Positions 31,790 through 46,700 of a stretch of DNA of 64,000 bases are shown piece after piece (within the stretch, counting starts at the first letter, position 1; every line of letters begins with the position of its first letter). The stretch is from JACJVV01 sp964581515 (GTDB lineage Archaea; Nanobdellota; Nanobdellia; Woesearchaeales; JACJVV01). The notes under the pieces are model-generated. The model had not been told where the DNA came from. It made no database searches and saw only the letters and a program-made list of their open reading frames with translations. The DNA is taken from NCBI GenBank assembly GCA_964581515.1, contig CAZOOV010000005.1, forward strand, positions 1-64,000, given 5' to 3'. Both the position numbers and the translations under genes were made by a program.

Positions 31790-34700
31790 TCTTGATGCCT
31801 ATCTAATAATCTTTGAATATAATGTTCATTCCACCCTATACTTACAAGTATCTGATGGACTTCTTCATGAGATTTGCCTTCTGCAATCTTTTTTGAGATG
31901 TATGAATTAAGACTATCTGTATTCTTTGATATCTTATGGACATCAGAGATTATTAAATCAACAATCTCTTTTGACCAATGTGAATTAGTCAACCGTTCTG
32001 CAATTTGGTTATCTAATGTACCTTTCTTGATTTGTTTTGATATGAATTGCTCAATCTCTTCTAGTTTATCGCCTGAAAGCATAATCTTGTGCATAACTAC
32101 TTCAACAACAGAAATATCCCAGCCAGTTCCTACAACAAGCTCTTTTATTTTTGAAGGTTTAATACCTGCATCAAGACTTTCAACAATGTACTTTTCAAGT
32201 TCTATAATTGAATCAGAAATAGGGCCTTGGTTCTTTGCTGGTTGTTTAGCATATAATCCAGCGTTAGTTACATCTGCAATGGAATGCCCACTTTGTAGAT
32301 TTGCAATCATAGCCTCATCTTTCTGGAGTTCAGTCTTTAGACTATTCTCTTCATTTTCTAACTGCCTTTGTTTCTTATGCTCATTTGCTATGAGTACAAT
32401 ACCTATAGCTATGAGTATGATAAGAATCACAAATATAATTATAAACCAAATCAACCATGAATAATTTTCTTTAGTTGGTTGCTGGGTCGGACAAGCATTG
32501 CAAGGACCACCACAATCTATATCTAATTCTCCTTGATTTCTTATACCATCATGACATGTAGCTGTTGGTGTTATAGGAGGTGTTGTTGAACATTGTTTAG
32601 TACATGTTCCACCGCAGTCTACACCATCCTCATTGAAATCCTTTTGCCCATTAAAGCATGAAGTCTTTGTTGTATGTCCTGTTACAGTAGAGCAAGCTTT
32701 TGAACATACACCACCACAGTCAGTCTTTTCTTCAAGACCGTTTAATTTATTGTCAAAGCATAATGATTCACAAGTCTGGCATTTGCCTCCACAATCTATT
32801 CCAATCTCCCCTCTGCTCTCATCCATTATGTTATTTGAACAATACCATGGATCCTTACTACCGCTTCCTCCGCCACCACCTGTTGAAGGTGGAACATATG
32901 TACTTGAACATGCAGATTCATTAAAAGTACATGAACTTGAACAAGATAATGTTCCTGAATCATAACCTCTTGTCACACATGTTGCACTGTTAAGATTAGA
33001 ACCATCACATGCCTCATATCCTTGGAAGATTATGCCATCTCCACAATATGTTGTTGCGTTATAAGTCTCACTTTGACATGTTGATGAACAGTTGTCCCCA
33101 TTTACCGTATTGCCATCATCACAAGTTTCATTTCCAGCAAAGATTATACTATCTCCGCAATAGGATGATTGATAAGTCTCATTTTGACAAGTGGATGAAC
33201 AACCATCAAGCGAGATTGTATTTCCATCATCACATTGTTCATATGTGCTGTTGAGATTAATTATGTTGACTGAACCATCACCACAGATACCTGCAGGTGT
33301 AGATTGTGTATAAGTAATGTTTGAGACATTCTCAGAGATAACATTTCCAAATTTGTCTTCTACTACTACATATATCCATTCTAACACGTCATCAGTCTCA
33401 GACTTGTTATAATTTGCACCAGATATATTTGTCTGATTTAAGTATGTAAGTTGTGGAATAGATGTAATTGTTAATTCATCTGACCTCTTAAAAGACCAAC
33501 TTACATTTACATAATCCATTATTGTACTTCCTAAATTAGGATCTGTAATATTAACTCTTAGATTTAAGTTTTGATCAGCTATTAGCTTGGTTGTATTCAA
33601 AGAATTTCCATTTGCATCTACAATACTTATTTTAGGAGTATAATTCCAGATATCTTCTACTGCAGGGTGAACTGCTGGCCAGCTTGCAAGATTATATGTA
33701 TAATTTTGATCTGGCTGTTTAACAATTACAACAGATCCAGTAGATGTATTATAATAAGCACGACAATTATTTGATAATGATGTAGCATTAAGTATAGCAT
33801 TAACAATCGTCAAATTAGCTTGGAAAGTTTGTGATGTATTTGAAAGATTCTGATGAGATACAGCATTAACTGAACAATTTGTTATTGAAGAGTTAGATAT
33901 GTTTGCATTTGTAACACTTGCAGACATTATAGTAATATTTGTCATGTTTGATTCTATGATTTCATAATTGTCACCAGTAACCCTTCTAAGTATTGAAGGA
34001 TCAATTGTTCCATTAACTAAGTATACATCATAAAGCATTGTTCCATTATCACTTACATTTGAATTGATTAATGTTACATTTCCACCTAAGACTGAACCAT
34101 CTGTAACTCTTGAATTTGTTAGGCTGGAATTAATCACCTGTGAATCATTTATTAATGAACCAAGTAAGACACGTGAATCTGAAACACTAGATGAGTAAAT
34201 ATTTGAAGCATTTATTATAGATGAATCATTGATAGTTGAATTAGTAACATATGAGCGATTATCTATTGTTGAGAATGATACATTTGAATGATGAACTACT
34301 GATGTTAAAATAGTAGTATCTGTTGCAGTTGTATAACTCATATTTGATCTTGTTATATTAATGCCTGAAATGTTCACATATATGTTTGAATAATTAATCC
34401 TGGATGAAGTGATATTATATTCATTAGTATAATACTTTGGAACTCCTGAGTCACCTGTATAGTTTCTCAGTAAAACTAATGCAGGACTATAAAGTAAACT
34501 ATCTAGGAAAAGATTTCCTTTAGTAATAATATGTACATTGATTATATTACTTGCAATTAAGCTATTTTGATCACTACCGAAGAATTGGATACGTTGGTCA
34601 TATTCAAATCCTGGTTGATTTCCAAGATTTAATGATGTTACATTAATATAAGGGGTAGTGTTTTCTGATCCTTGCTTGTATCCTGTATGATTTATGTAAA

Positions 34701-37700
34701 CAAGAGTATTTATTGAGCTATCATTATTAGTATTATTAGTTATAGGGATTGTATTATAATCTTTCAATATTTCTGCTTCTGTTTTTGCTTGTTCGAAAAT
34801 AATAAATTCATCAAGAACAGCGTCTATTTGACTTGTCAAGTCACTCTTAGAACCAAGATATAAGTAATCTCCAAGACCATTTGCACTTAGAGTGAAATTT
34901 GATGCATTCTCTGTAGTGGAGTATTTTAATAATGATAAATTATTATCTATACTTCCTGCTAGATATATATTTCCAGATGTATCTGTTGTTATTGCACTTA
35001 CATGATCTGTATAAGATGTTCCAACAGATTTATCCCATAATAATTCTCCACTTGGAGAATATTTAAGTGTCCAAATATTTGAAGTAACTGTACCACTTAC
35101 AGCAGTATAACCTGAAACATAAACATTACCAGATGTATCTGTTGTTATTGCAAGTCCTGAATCATTACTTCCAATTCTTGAAATGGTCTTATTCCATAAT
35201 AAATATCCAGATGAGTTATATTTTAATGTTAAGATATCAGAAACAACCGTATTTGTCGCTATCTTATAACCTGTCACATAGATATTATCACTTGAATCAA
35301 TAGTAATAGCTTCTCCAGCCTCATTACCTGATGCATTAAATGTTTTATTCCAAAGTAGTGCACCACTGGATGCATTATATTTAACAGTCCAAAGATCAGT
35401 ATCTGTAATTGTAGGTGACGCTGCCCTATATCCTGTAGAGTATACATTTCCATTTGAATCAATAGCAATTGCTTTTCCTTCATCATTTCCAGCTTGTGCT
35501 AAAGTATAATTCCATACGAGATTGCCTGTTGAATTGAATTTTGCAGTATAAATATCAGTACTTGTAGTTGCTGATGCTGTAGTGTAACCAGTAGTGTATA
35601 TATTATTGCTTGAATCTAATGCAATATCATAAGCAACTTCATCATATGTGTTGTTGCCGATTGAATTTATTGTCTTATTCCAAAGCAATGATCCGGATGA
35701 ATTATACTTTAAAAGAGAAATATTCTTGTAACCATTACCATTATGGATGTACCCTGCCAATAAGAGATTACCTGATGAATCACGAGCAATACCATAACTT
35801 CTTGTGTTCTTTGTTCCTCCAAATGATTGATTCCATAAACGATAACCAGAGGAATTATAAGCAATAATCCAAGACCTATTAAGAGTTGAATTTCCTTTGT
35901 ATCCAGAGACATATAAATTATTAGATGAATCTTTTACAATACCAGTTGCATTTGAGAACCAAGTAGCATATGATGTTTGATTCCACATCAAAGTAGGCAA
36001 GTAACTGCTTACGGATTTGACAGATGTCCCATTGACATATATACTGACATTTGTTGTGTTCCAAGTGAATGCTAAATTATAGATCGATTCTTCTACCCAA
36101 TCATCTATTGAAAGATTTACTTCAGTCCCATTATATTTAAATGTTAAATATGTTAACGTTGATGATGCACTTGCAGCAATCTGATGTGTTCTTATAGAGA
36201 ACAAACCATCATCTGTATCAATCAAATATCTTTCTCTTGAATCTGAAGAATTCCATAAAGGCTTTATTGTTATCTCTAATGTCCCTTCAGAGTTATTGAT
36301 ATATGATCTTGTGCTGTTTACTGGACTCACAGGATAGATCATATATCCTGTATCATGATCTTGTTTGCTATAATAAGTTGGTTTATCTGCTTGCTCAAAG
36401 ACAACATTGTCTATGTATACTAGACTTGCATTAGCATCTGAATCAAGATATATACGAGCTTTCACTGCATTAGCAGGAGGCAGAGTTGTCAGACTATATC
36501 TTTTCCATGTGCTTGTTATTGTAGGTCTAGCAAGTGAACTTGATAAGTTAATTGTCGTGTTAAGATACTCCCCACTAGCATCATACCAGTTGATATGTAA
36601 TCTTCCTGTAACATCTGCTCCACTTACAGATTTCATCCAAGCGCTTAATGAATAGTTTAGGCTTTCGTTTATTTCTCCTACATCTTGATAGAAATAATTC
36701 TTAGCCGATACCTTTACACTAGCATTATCTGTAGGATATATTGAATAATTACTTGTAACGCCATCATAGCTACCATCATAATTAAAATTCATACTTGCAT
36801 TGTTCTTTACAGTCCAATAAGTAGGTGCAAGAACCCTATAAGTCCCATTTGCATCTGTAAATAAGTAGTAGGATTCAAGTCCTGAATTGTTAAGCAAGTT
36901 ATTATGCTCTCCTTCTACAAGAGTAGCATTTCTATACCTGATATTTTGGAACAATGTATTAAGACCTGAAACATTTGCTCTAAGAGCTTCACTACGCTTT
37001 GTACTGTTTAAAGGATCATAAAGCAATGTTCCTGTCGGCAATACAACTGCGGTGAATGTTAATGTCTCATTATCAGGGTCATAGAGAGTACGATTAAGTA
37101 TAATTGTATCATTGCCAATATCTTCATACATCACTATATCTCCAATTCTGCCCCTTGTTATAGGTGCTTGGTCTTTTATCTTAATTGTATATATTGTTGA
37201 ACAATTACCATTTCCTGCGAAGTCCCATGCACAACTGAACCAATGTATGTAACTTTTCTTAGATACATAACTTGTATTAAGAGTGTAACTATAATTTATT
37301 CCATTGATTAATGTAGCGCTTGCAGAAACATACATAGTTGCATTATGGAAAGAAGGTGTTGCAACTGTAAATGTCGGAGGGGTAGAATTTGTTGTATTTA
37401 TGAAATAAAAGTTTGCATACTTAACTCCATATTGATTATCATCCGGTACAAGACTATTATTTGCCCACTCTAAAGATATTGTTTGGGTTGAACTATGATA
37501 AACTTCTGTATAATTTGATGGAGAAGCTGTGCCTATATCTGGAGCAGTTTTGTCAATAGCGAACCAAGCTGATTTTAAATCTGAATTCGCTAACTCATTA
37601 ATAGCATAGAATGTGACATTATATTTTCCATCAGCTAAATATGTTGCATCTACTTTATCCTTAAAGCTATAAGTATCCATATCATTAGGGAATATAATCT

Positions 37701-40700
37701 GATTTGTTTGTATTCTTGCACCTGAACTATTTGTAATTGTATAATTTATCAAAGAGGCATTATGCGCAGTTAAGTTCAAGAAGAATGAACCGTTCAAATA
37801 TTGTTCTTTGAATGCCCAAGGTGGCCAATCAAGTTGTAAAATAGGAAGATCTGCATTTACATGTATTATTTTTACTATATTCTCATCATTATTTGTATTG
37901 TTTAATGTATCACTTGCATTAACTGACAGCGTATAATTTGAAGTAGGCATATTAGTTACCTGAACTTCATAGTATCCAGATGCATTATTATAAGTCATAT
38001 TAAACCTATAATAACTACCATTTGTAAGAGTGACATTTGCATAAACTTCTGACACATTTACATTAGGTGCATTAATGTCCCATACATCAGCAACCACTGG
38101 GAAATTTCCGCCCACATTAGAATTATTATCAGGTATCAAAATATTAACTAATGGACCTTCAGTGTCTTTTACAAACCATGAAACATTTGTTGAATTTGTA
38201 CAATTATTACCATAATTAATATCATAAGGAGCTGAAGTACCATTTGAACTATTATCACAAGCCATGATAGTCCAGAAATATCTACCATCATTCATTGGAC
38301 GTCCTTCAAATAAACTTAAATCTGAAAAGTTTAGTACCTTACTATTATTAAAGTGATAACCGACAAAAGTCATTGTTGAAATATTATACGCAGTTACATA
38401 ATCTGTTCTATTCATCAAATAAAGATAATAATTGATAGTATCCTTATCAGTATCAGATGCATAATTCCATTTGAGAGTAACATTATTTCTCAGATATGAT
38501 GCATTCATAGGAGAGATTAATGTGAAATTATTTGGAGCTGAATTATTTATAGATATATCTGATGAATTAACAGGATCAGCCCACCATCCACTTGCATCTT
38601 TTATCCTTACCCTACAAGTGAAATTTGTTTGCCTAATCGGTTGATGTTGAGATAAATTCAATACTTGGGTATTAATAAAAGCAGGCAGAAGTGTTTCACC
38701 CCTATACCACCTATACTCTATATCAGAGATATAATCATCGATATCACCATCTGTATAATTATAGTAACAGTTAAGATAACTATTTTTGTATGCATATGTT
38801 GAATTCACTTCTGGTTGACCAAATGTTTTATTGACATATACCCAAACATCATCTATATCAGGCTGTTGTTCATAATTATAAGTGAATGTGAACTCTTTTG
38901 TTGTTGGAAGAGTTGAACTATACGCAGGATTACCATTTTGATTCTTATCAAGACATGAAATATAGAATGTATAATTTCCTTCTTCTACAATACTTGTTCC
39001 ATTCATATATTTCAAACTACAATTTATGTATGTCTGATTATCTGAAGGAACTGTTGCACAACGTCTTGTTATGAAATAATTCTTATCAAATGGAGTTCTG
39101 AATGTTGAATACCCGCATTCTGAAAGATTTTCATCTGCTTTAATCCATACTTCCATAGGGTTTGTCTGAGTTAATATGTTAAAATGATCATTAACTCCTG
39201 ATTCATTATCCCCAACACTGATTATTGTTATATTAGGAGGAGTCTGATCATCGTAGACTATACCATTTGTAGAAGCATTAAATCCATAGAGGCCAAAGCT
39301 ACTCTGCGCCCTAACTGTAAGATAATACATATCTCCTGTTGTTATTCTTCTACGTATAGTATCATAATCATGCAAGTCAACTTCAGTAGTTGTATTTGAT
39401 ACCATAGTCCAGTCAGATATGGAGTTCCAACCATCATAAGGCCAAGGCTCATTTCCAACTGCAAAATAATATTTATAGATGAATTCTCCAAGATCTGCAC
39501 GTTGCGCACTAGATTCTGTCCAATTCCATCTAAGATAATTATCATATGCAACATCAACTATTACTTCAGGCTCATGAGTAGTTGTTGTCTTGATATCATA
39601 TACTTCTGGAGCCAATGGACCTAGATAAGTTACATTAGTGAAATCAGGTTTGTAAAGAATAGGATTTGTTGATGTCCATTCAGAGGGTTGGGAACCATTA
39701 AAATAACGTACAGAAACACGATATGTGGATCCTTTTGCTAAAGACATTTCTGTTGTGTTTAGTTTAAGTGTTAAGACTGGGACAGTTGAAGGAATTATTA
39801 ATTCTGATATGTGTTCTAATGAATTATTTGTTGCACCAGATAAACTAACATTAAAGACAGATTCCCCCTTATCATACATACTATTATTATTCGCATCAAA
39901 GTAATTTATGTCTGAAAATGTTGCTAAAGACATTGAATATACTGTTGCTGTGCCTGATATGTAAGCAGATGCATTGTACAACAATAAATCGCTTGCATTA
40001 GAGCTATCATATACATTATCTGCTGACCAAACTATAACACATGAGGAATTGAAGAAAGTTGTACAGTTTGTCTTCTCGTTTGAAGTGAAGTTCTTAAGAC
40101 CTAATCCTGAAGTCACCACCGAATCGCTTCCAGTCAATAATAAATCTGCTGAATCTATCACTGCTTCTCCATCGTCGAAGAAGATGTTGTAATTATAATC
40201 AACAAATTTAGTGAGATTGGAGAGAACTAAGGTTGTGGTGGAGTTCCCTCCATTCTGCTCACTATAATTTGTCAAGCCTTTTGTGATGTTCCATCCATCA
40301 TCTGGGTAAGGGACAGTTCCCACAGCATACTCGATTTGGGTGATGTTTGTTGCATTGGCAAATAAGCCAAAGGTAAGATTTGATATGTTTTGTACAGGAG
40401 GTGCAAAAGCAATAGGATTAGTCAAATTATAAGCATATAATGATGAAGGATTATAATTGGTATAATTAGAATATCCTGTCCTGTTCATGATATCTCTCAC
40501 ACTAATACTGATGTTATACTTATTCACATTAGATAGAATAGGTGTAAGATTAAGTCGAGTAGTACACTCGTAGAAGGAATAATTAGTCTCAGTACAGGTG
40601 ATATTATTTCCAAGGAAAGCGTTTGCCTTAGCTGTCAAGTTCAAGTCTGCATCTGTAAGCGGAGGCAGGAAATTATACACATGATGCGTATAATTAGTCA

Positions 40701-43700
40701 CATTCACTAAAAGAGTAGATGTATTCACGAAGAAATCGTCTGATAGATTAAAATAAATCATAGGATTATAATCATACAATGATGAACTGATTGTCTGATT
40801 TAGAGTTATCGTAGGAGTTGCAGTCTCATAGAAAACTTTCAAGATTGCTGAAGGACCAAGTTCATTTGATCTATTGCTTTGTAGATGCACATAATTAGAA
40901 CCATTATACATACCTATATTTATGTAGAACCATCCATTTGGATATTTTGAGTTATATGAATAAACTTTATCACCAGGATTAATTGTAGTTGAAAGATTCT
41001 CATTAAGGAAGATCCTGTATTTATGATGATAACCAACTAAATTTGTTCTGTTAATCTGATATCTAGTAAAATAAGTATAGTTGTGATTTGAAACAGTTAC
41101 ATAATCTCCAGCTGCAAACTCTGTTTCTATTCCATTATACCAGTTAACAATAATATAATTAGTTCCGTTAAGTGATGCATCTCCAACAGTTGCTGAAGCA
41201 GACGGTGAAGATGAAGTACTGATATTATTTGTGTTATTAGTAATAGGGATTTCATAACCGTGGTATGATACTGCTGATGCACTTTGTGAACCATTATAGT
41301 TAGGCATATAACCAATAATAGATAGATTTGATATAGTTATATTTGTCAAATCAACATCTAGTTGTGAAGTATTGACTACATAGTATCCATCATACATCAT
41401 TGTGCTAACTGGCCAGATTACTGGTAATAATCTCATATCTAAAGCTGTGGAATTTAATAGTATTGAGGACAGACCATATACATCTGTTATATTGACTGCA
41501 CATTTTAATCTTGACCTATCATTTAATTCAAGCGATATTGTCTGCGCACCTACCCCTGATGGGCCTGCAGGAACATAACCAGTGCCAAGGCCTAAATCCG
41601 CATACCAGTTGTAATATACAGTTGAGACATCGTCACCTAGTCTACGCGTACCATTATTTGAATAAACATCCCTTGATCCATTCTCATATTGATAAGCATA
41701 ATAATAATCACAAGTATACATCTGTTCTCCAGAAGTCATATTAACAAATGTTAAGATATCTGGAGTCATATTACCAGGTGCGTGGTTAACTGTAAAATTA
41801 CTAGTTACTGGATTAGAACATTGTAATGAATCATCACATAAATATACAACAAACTGTTGAACAGTGTTATCTGTATCAACCACAGTATAATTAACAGTGA
41901 TAGGATCTGAACTAGTGTAATTTAGATATTTCATAGTCTTGTTAACACAACCAGAATTATTTATGAAATAAGAAGTATTACAAATATATAATCTCACATA
42001 CTCACTATTATTTGTCAATTGATCATAATCTTGCCAATTGATACTAAACATTACATCGTTACCAACATTAGTGGTGTTATCATATTTATTTACAGCGACT
42101 GTAGACCCACTTGTGTTAGTATATTCAATCACTGGTTGATCAAGATAAGTATTCCCTGACACAACATCAATGCTTGTCACATTAGGATATGTAAGTGCAT
42201 AAGAGGAACTCTGAATAAGCACATAACTTGTATTGATTGGTGTTTGATTTGCAAAACCATCCCCATAAGTAATTTCACATTTCCATTGATCTGCAATCTC
42301 TGTGAAACCATTAACCACTGTTTCATTCCCTGCATTATCATGGAAAAGCCATTGTGTTGTTCCATTTCGTTTATAGAACCACCGGAAGTATGTAAATGTT
42401 TGAGATGAAGCTGTTGCATAACCTGTTGTCTCATCTGGATCAGTAAGCGTATAATTACATTCAAGGTTATGATCTTCAAGTATTGTTGTATTTAGTAAAG
42501 TTGATTTACTTCTAACTGTATAATCGGAAATTATAGGCAACCTATTAACAAATAAATTACCTGTGTAATTTGACTTATTCAAAGAATCATCATAAATGTA
42601 TACATAATATGAAAGATTGTTTGCACTTGCTGCAGATTCATTTATTGCCAAGTAAGATGTATTGAAATTACAGTACACTGTCTGTTGAGAAGTCAGTGGA
42701 ATAGCACATAATGTCTCACCATAACAACCTTGATAGGTTGCACCAGATTCATTGCAGACAAATACCTTGACTTGCTCTCCTTGAGCAGTATATCTATCAA
42801 AATCTTCCCAAGTGATTTCTAAAGAAGCATTATTATTATATATCAAAGGCTGTGATGAATTTATTATAACTGGAGATGATGCTGAACCATAAAATGCTGT
42901 AACATTTGTAAAGCTAGGGGTAGTATTAAGACTCCCATAGTATAAACTTGAGAATACCGGTGTACCATTATGATATCCATCATAAGGATTGATTTGACAC
43001 ATGATTATATCTCCTGGATTGTAAGCATCACTTGGGAGTATAGTCTCATTAACCTGAAGATCAACATAAGATAATTGGTTCCCTATGCAACTGCTAAGAT
43101 CATATTGACAGGTAGTTGGATTACACTCGAGAATTCCACCGATATAATCTGAGAAATCGGAACATGAATCGCTAGTGCCTATTATCCTTGAACCAATCAA
43201 TTCACAAGATTCTCCAAACTCAAGTATACCATTTCCACAGAACGATGAACCTCCACCAAAACAACTTGAAGTATCTAGTGTACAATTATTAGAATAACAA
43301 TCTAATGATCCTCCTGTAAAGCTACCTATCTCATCACATGATTGATAAGTCCAATCATTGCTTGCACCATCACATTGTTCTAATAATTCTGTAACGCCGT
43401 TCCCACACCAATTAGATCCAGGAACAGAAGATCCACATTGAGTATAATCTAATTGACATTTTGTTTGATCACACTGCAATGTTCCATTATTGTAGCCAGC
43501 AATCTGACAGGAATCATATATCCATACATCACCATCACAACCCTCGCCACTATCAAGTATACCGTTTCCACAATAGGATTGTGAATAGTTGAACCTAAAC
43601 CATTTAACTGTGGTTGAATCATTATCAAAAGTACCATTATCATTATATGTATAATCACATCTTAGATTTCCAGCAGGTTGTGAAGAGATTACTGGTGAAA

Positions 43701-46700
43701 TTGTTGCATTATTTGTTACCCATGGTTTTCTGTTTACAGAGAATGTACCAAATGATACATTATCACAAAGACCAGAATCATCACATATCTTTATGAAATA
43801 AGGTACTGTGTTTGTTGCAACTACATAACTATTAAGCGTGCCTGTTACAATTGTTTGAGTAGCGTAATTATAGATATCTGACTCAACAGTATATTCTGCA
43901 ATAATAGGATCTGAATCTGTAAAGAAGAAATGTGAATAAGTCCTATTAGCACAACCAGTATTATTAATTATATCATCTGTATCACAGATAAATACCTGTA
44001 CAAATTCACCAGAACCAACTTGCTGTTGGTCTTGCCAATCTATACTAAAGATTACATTTGATCCAACTAATGTTGGGTTTGTCTGATTACTATTATCCTG
44101 GAATGAAGAGATATAAGGAGTATCATTCAAAGGTACAAGATTTCCGATTGTAACCCATGAAGAATTTACAGGAGTACCATTTGTATAATTATCCATAGGA
44201 GTAACTTCACATATCCACCTATCATATTTCTTTGTAAGAGTATGAGGGATAGTTGTAGAGTTTATTATCTGAGTCTGTTCTTCAAAATATCCTAAACCTC
44301 TGTCTCTAAACCAACGGATATATGCTGAGTCTGTTGCTGTATTATAGGTCACATTAACATCGCTATCACTAATATTATATTCACAGACAATAGTTGAAGC
44401 ATTTGTAGGATAACTATTATTTATAGATACATTCTGAACATAAGGCTTTTGATTCATATAGAAATAACTAGTATTATAGCTAGAAGGATTCTGAGCAGAA
44501 TCATAAAGTATAATTGAATAATTGACTATGCCATTCATATGCCTACTTGAATCATTATATTTTGTCATATTAACATCTGCAGTAGATAGAGTACAGAAAG
44601 CATAATCTGTATCAGTCACAGTTGTGCTACACCAAGTTGTACCATTAATACAACCATAATAATTTGATTGATTCTCTTCACATACAAGCATCTTTATTGT
44701 TTCGCCGTTATGGAATAAGTCAGAATCTGTAAAAGTAACTTCGAACATTATAGAAGATTCATAACTTACTGGATTTGTTGCATTGTTTTCTAGAGTAGAC
44801 GGTAAATTTGAAACTGTTACAGTCTGGATATTAGGAGTCTCATTTGCAAGAGTAAGATATGATGAGTTCTTAGGAGAACCACAACTATAATTATCACAAG
44901 GTGTTACTTGACATTTCCATCTTTCACCTTGATTAACAATAGTTAAAGGGATTACTCTTACATTATAAGAGAGAGCTTGATAGCCACTGCCAGAGTCTAC
45001 AAACCAAGTATATGAATTGCTTGCAGTTCTGTATGGAGCAAATGAATCATTATCTAATATACCTGCCTTACATTCAAAAATATTCTGACCTATATCTTTT
45101 GTAAGGTTAACATCACCATCAATATAAGGGGCCCTGTTGACATAAACAAGAGTCTCTGTTGAATAAGAATAACGTGATAGATTTCCCCCATCATCTAAGA
45201 GTACAAAACTAAAGTTTCCACTAATATTTGAATTACTTGTATAATTTGACTGGTTTGTAATAAATGTGGAATTAAATGTTACTTCTATTGGTGATTGTGA
45301 TGATGTGTTTTGCGCATAAATATTTGCCAAAGATAGGTCTGATGTATTAAGTGCATATAATGTTGTTGAAGTATCATCTGAATCAGACCACTCTACTTTT
45401 AAGACAATATTACTACCTAATGTTACTGGAGAACTTGCAGTAATCATAGTTTCAGGAGAATTTCTATAAACAATACTGACATTCACAATCTGAGGACTTG
45501 TATTTCCTACGATATATTCTGAAGAGTTCTTTGGAATACCGTATACATAACCATCATATGGTGTTGCTTGACATTTCCAGATATTACCATCAGATAACAT
45601 TGATACTGGGACGTGATGATCTGTATAAGGGAAACTAAATCTTTGCCATGATGAAGCACCAGTCTTATTATACCAATATATTGTTGAGCTTGAAGTTGAG
45701 TATGCTGATCCAGGATGGTTTGATGAATCCCTATCTGACAAGGTGAAATTACAGTTTAGATAACCTGAGGAAGCATCCACAGTAGGTGTTGAAACTATAG
45801 GGTAAGCATTAACTGAAAAGTTATCATAATCTGTTGCTTTCTCTCCCTCTGACCAATTAGCTGTATTGCCTGCATAGTCAACTACAAATAAAGTATATTC
45901 CAGAGAGTACGCAGTGCTAGAATTATTACTACTATTACTAAACTGAGTTAAATTAGTAAGATCGACATTATAAGTTAATACAATTGGCGATGAGGTTGAA
46001 GTGCCACGTATTAATTCAACATCAAGACAACCGCTAGAAACAGACCTATTTGTGTTACATAAGAATGCAGTCACATTTGGACTTTCATAGTCTCTCCATT
46101 CTATTGTGAAAGTTATATCACTTCCTTCAGTCACAGGAGAAGTTACATTTGCATTAGTGGTTACATTTAAGATTATAGGTATACTTTGATCATCAAGAAT
46201 AGTTCCTATGATAATCTCTGAGGAATTTTTCTTTCCAGTAGATGCATTGTAATTATCAAAACCTTCTGCTTCACAAATCCATACATCGTTATTCTGAGTT
46301 GCACCACTTGCAAGAATATGGCTCGTCAAGTTATAATACATCAACTCATATGCTCCACCTTGACTTCTATACCATGAGAAACGAGGTGACTTTGCTGAAC
46401 TTACTTCTGTTGGGCTAAGATTGCTTGTACCCCATGTACCATTATTCGCCCTATAATAAAATAAACCAACATCTGAATCATTAAATGTTATATTACAATA
46501 TAAATTATTATTTGATGAATAATCTCTTGGGAATGCCCAAGTTCCTCCTGGAAGAACTACCGGTGAAGTAGCTGTAAAATAAGGCGGATTATTTGCTGAG
46601 AAATGGAGTGTCGCAGAATTGTGATCAACAGCCCAAGTATCTGAACAATGATACTCTGGATCACATAACATTATAGTATAATTATCTCCATCATTATCGT

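Noticed and set aside
31874..32464. A 196-codon plus-strand frame opposite the C-terminus of the giant gene
   Set aside because: It mirrors the tail repeats and membrane helix on the coding strand; no initiation signal or family features.
43080..43590. Frameshift or foreign insertion in the giant gene at the CGNGIL repeats
   Set aside because: The frame is open throughout and the module strands continue on both sides, so it reads as a domain insertion.
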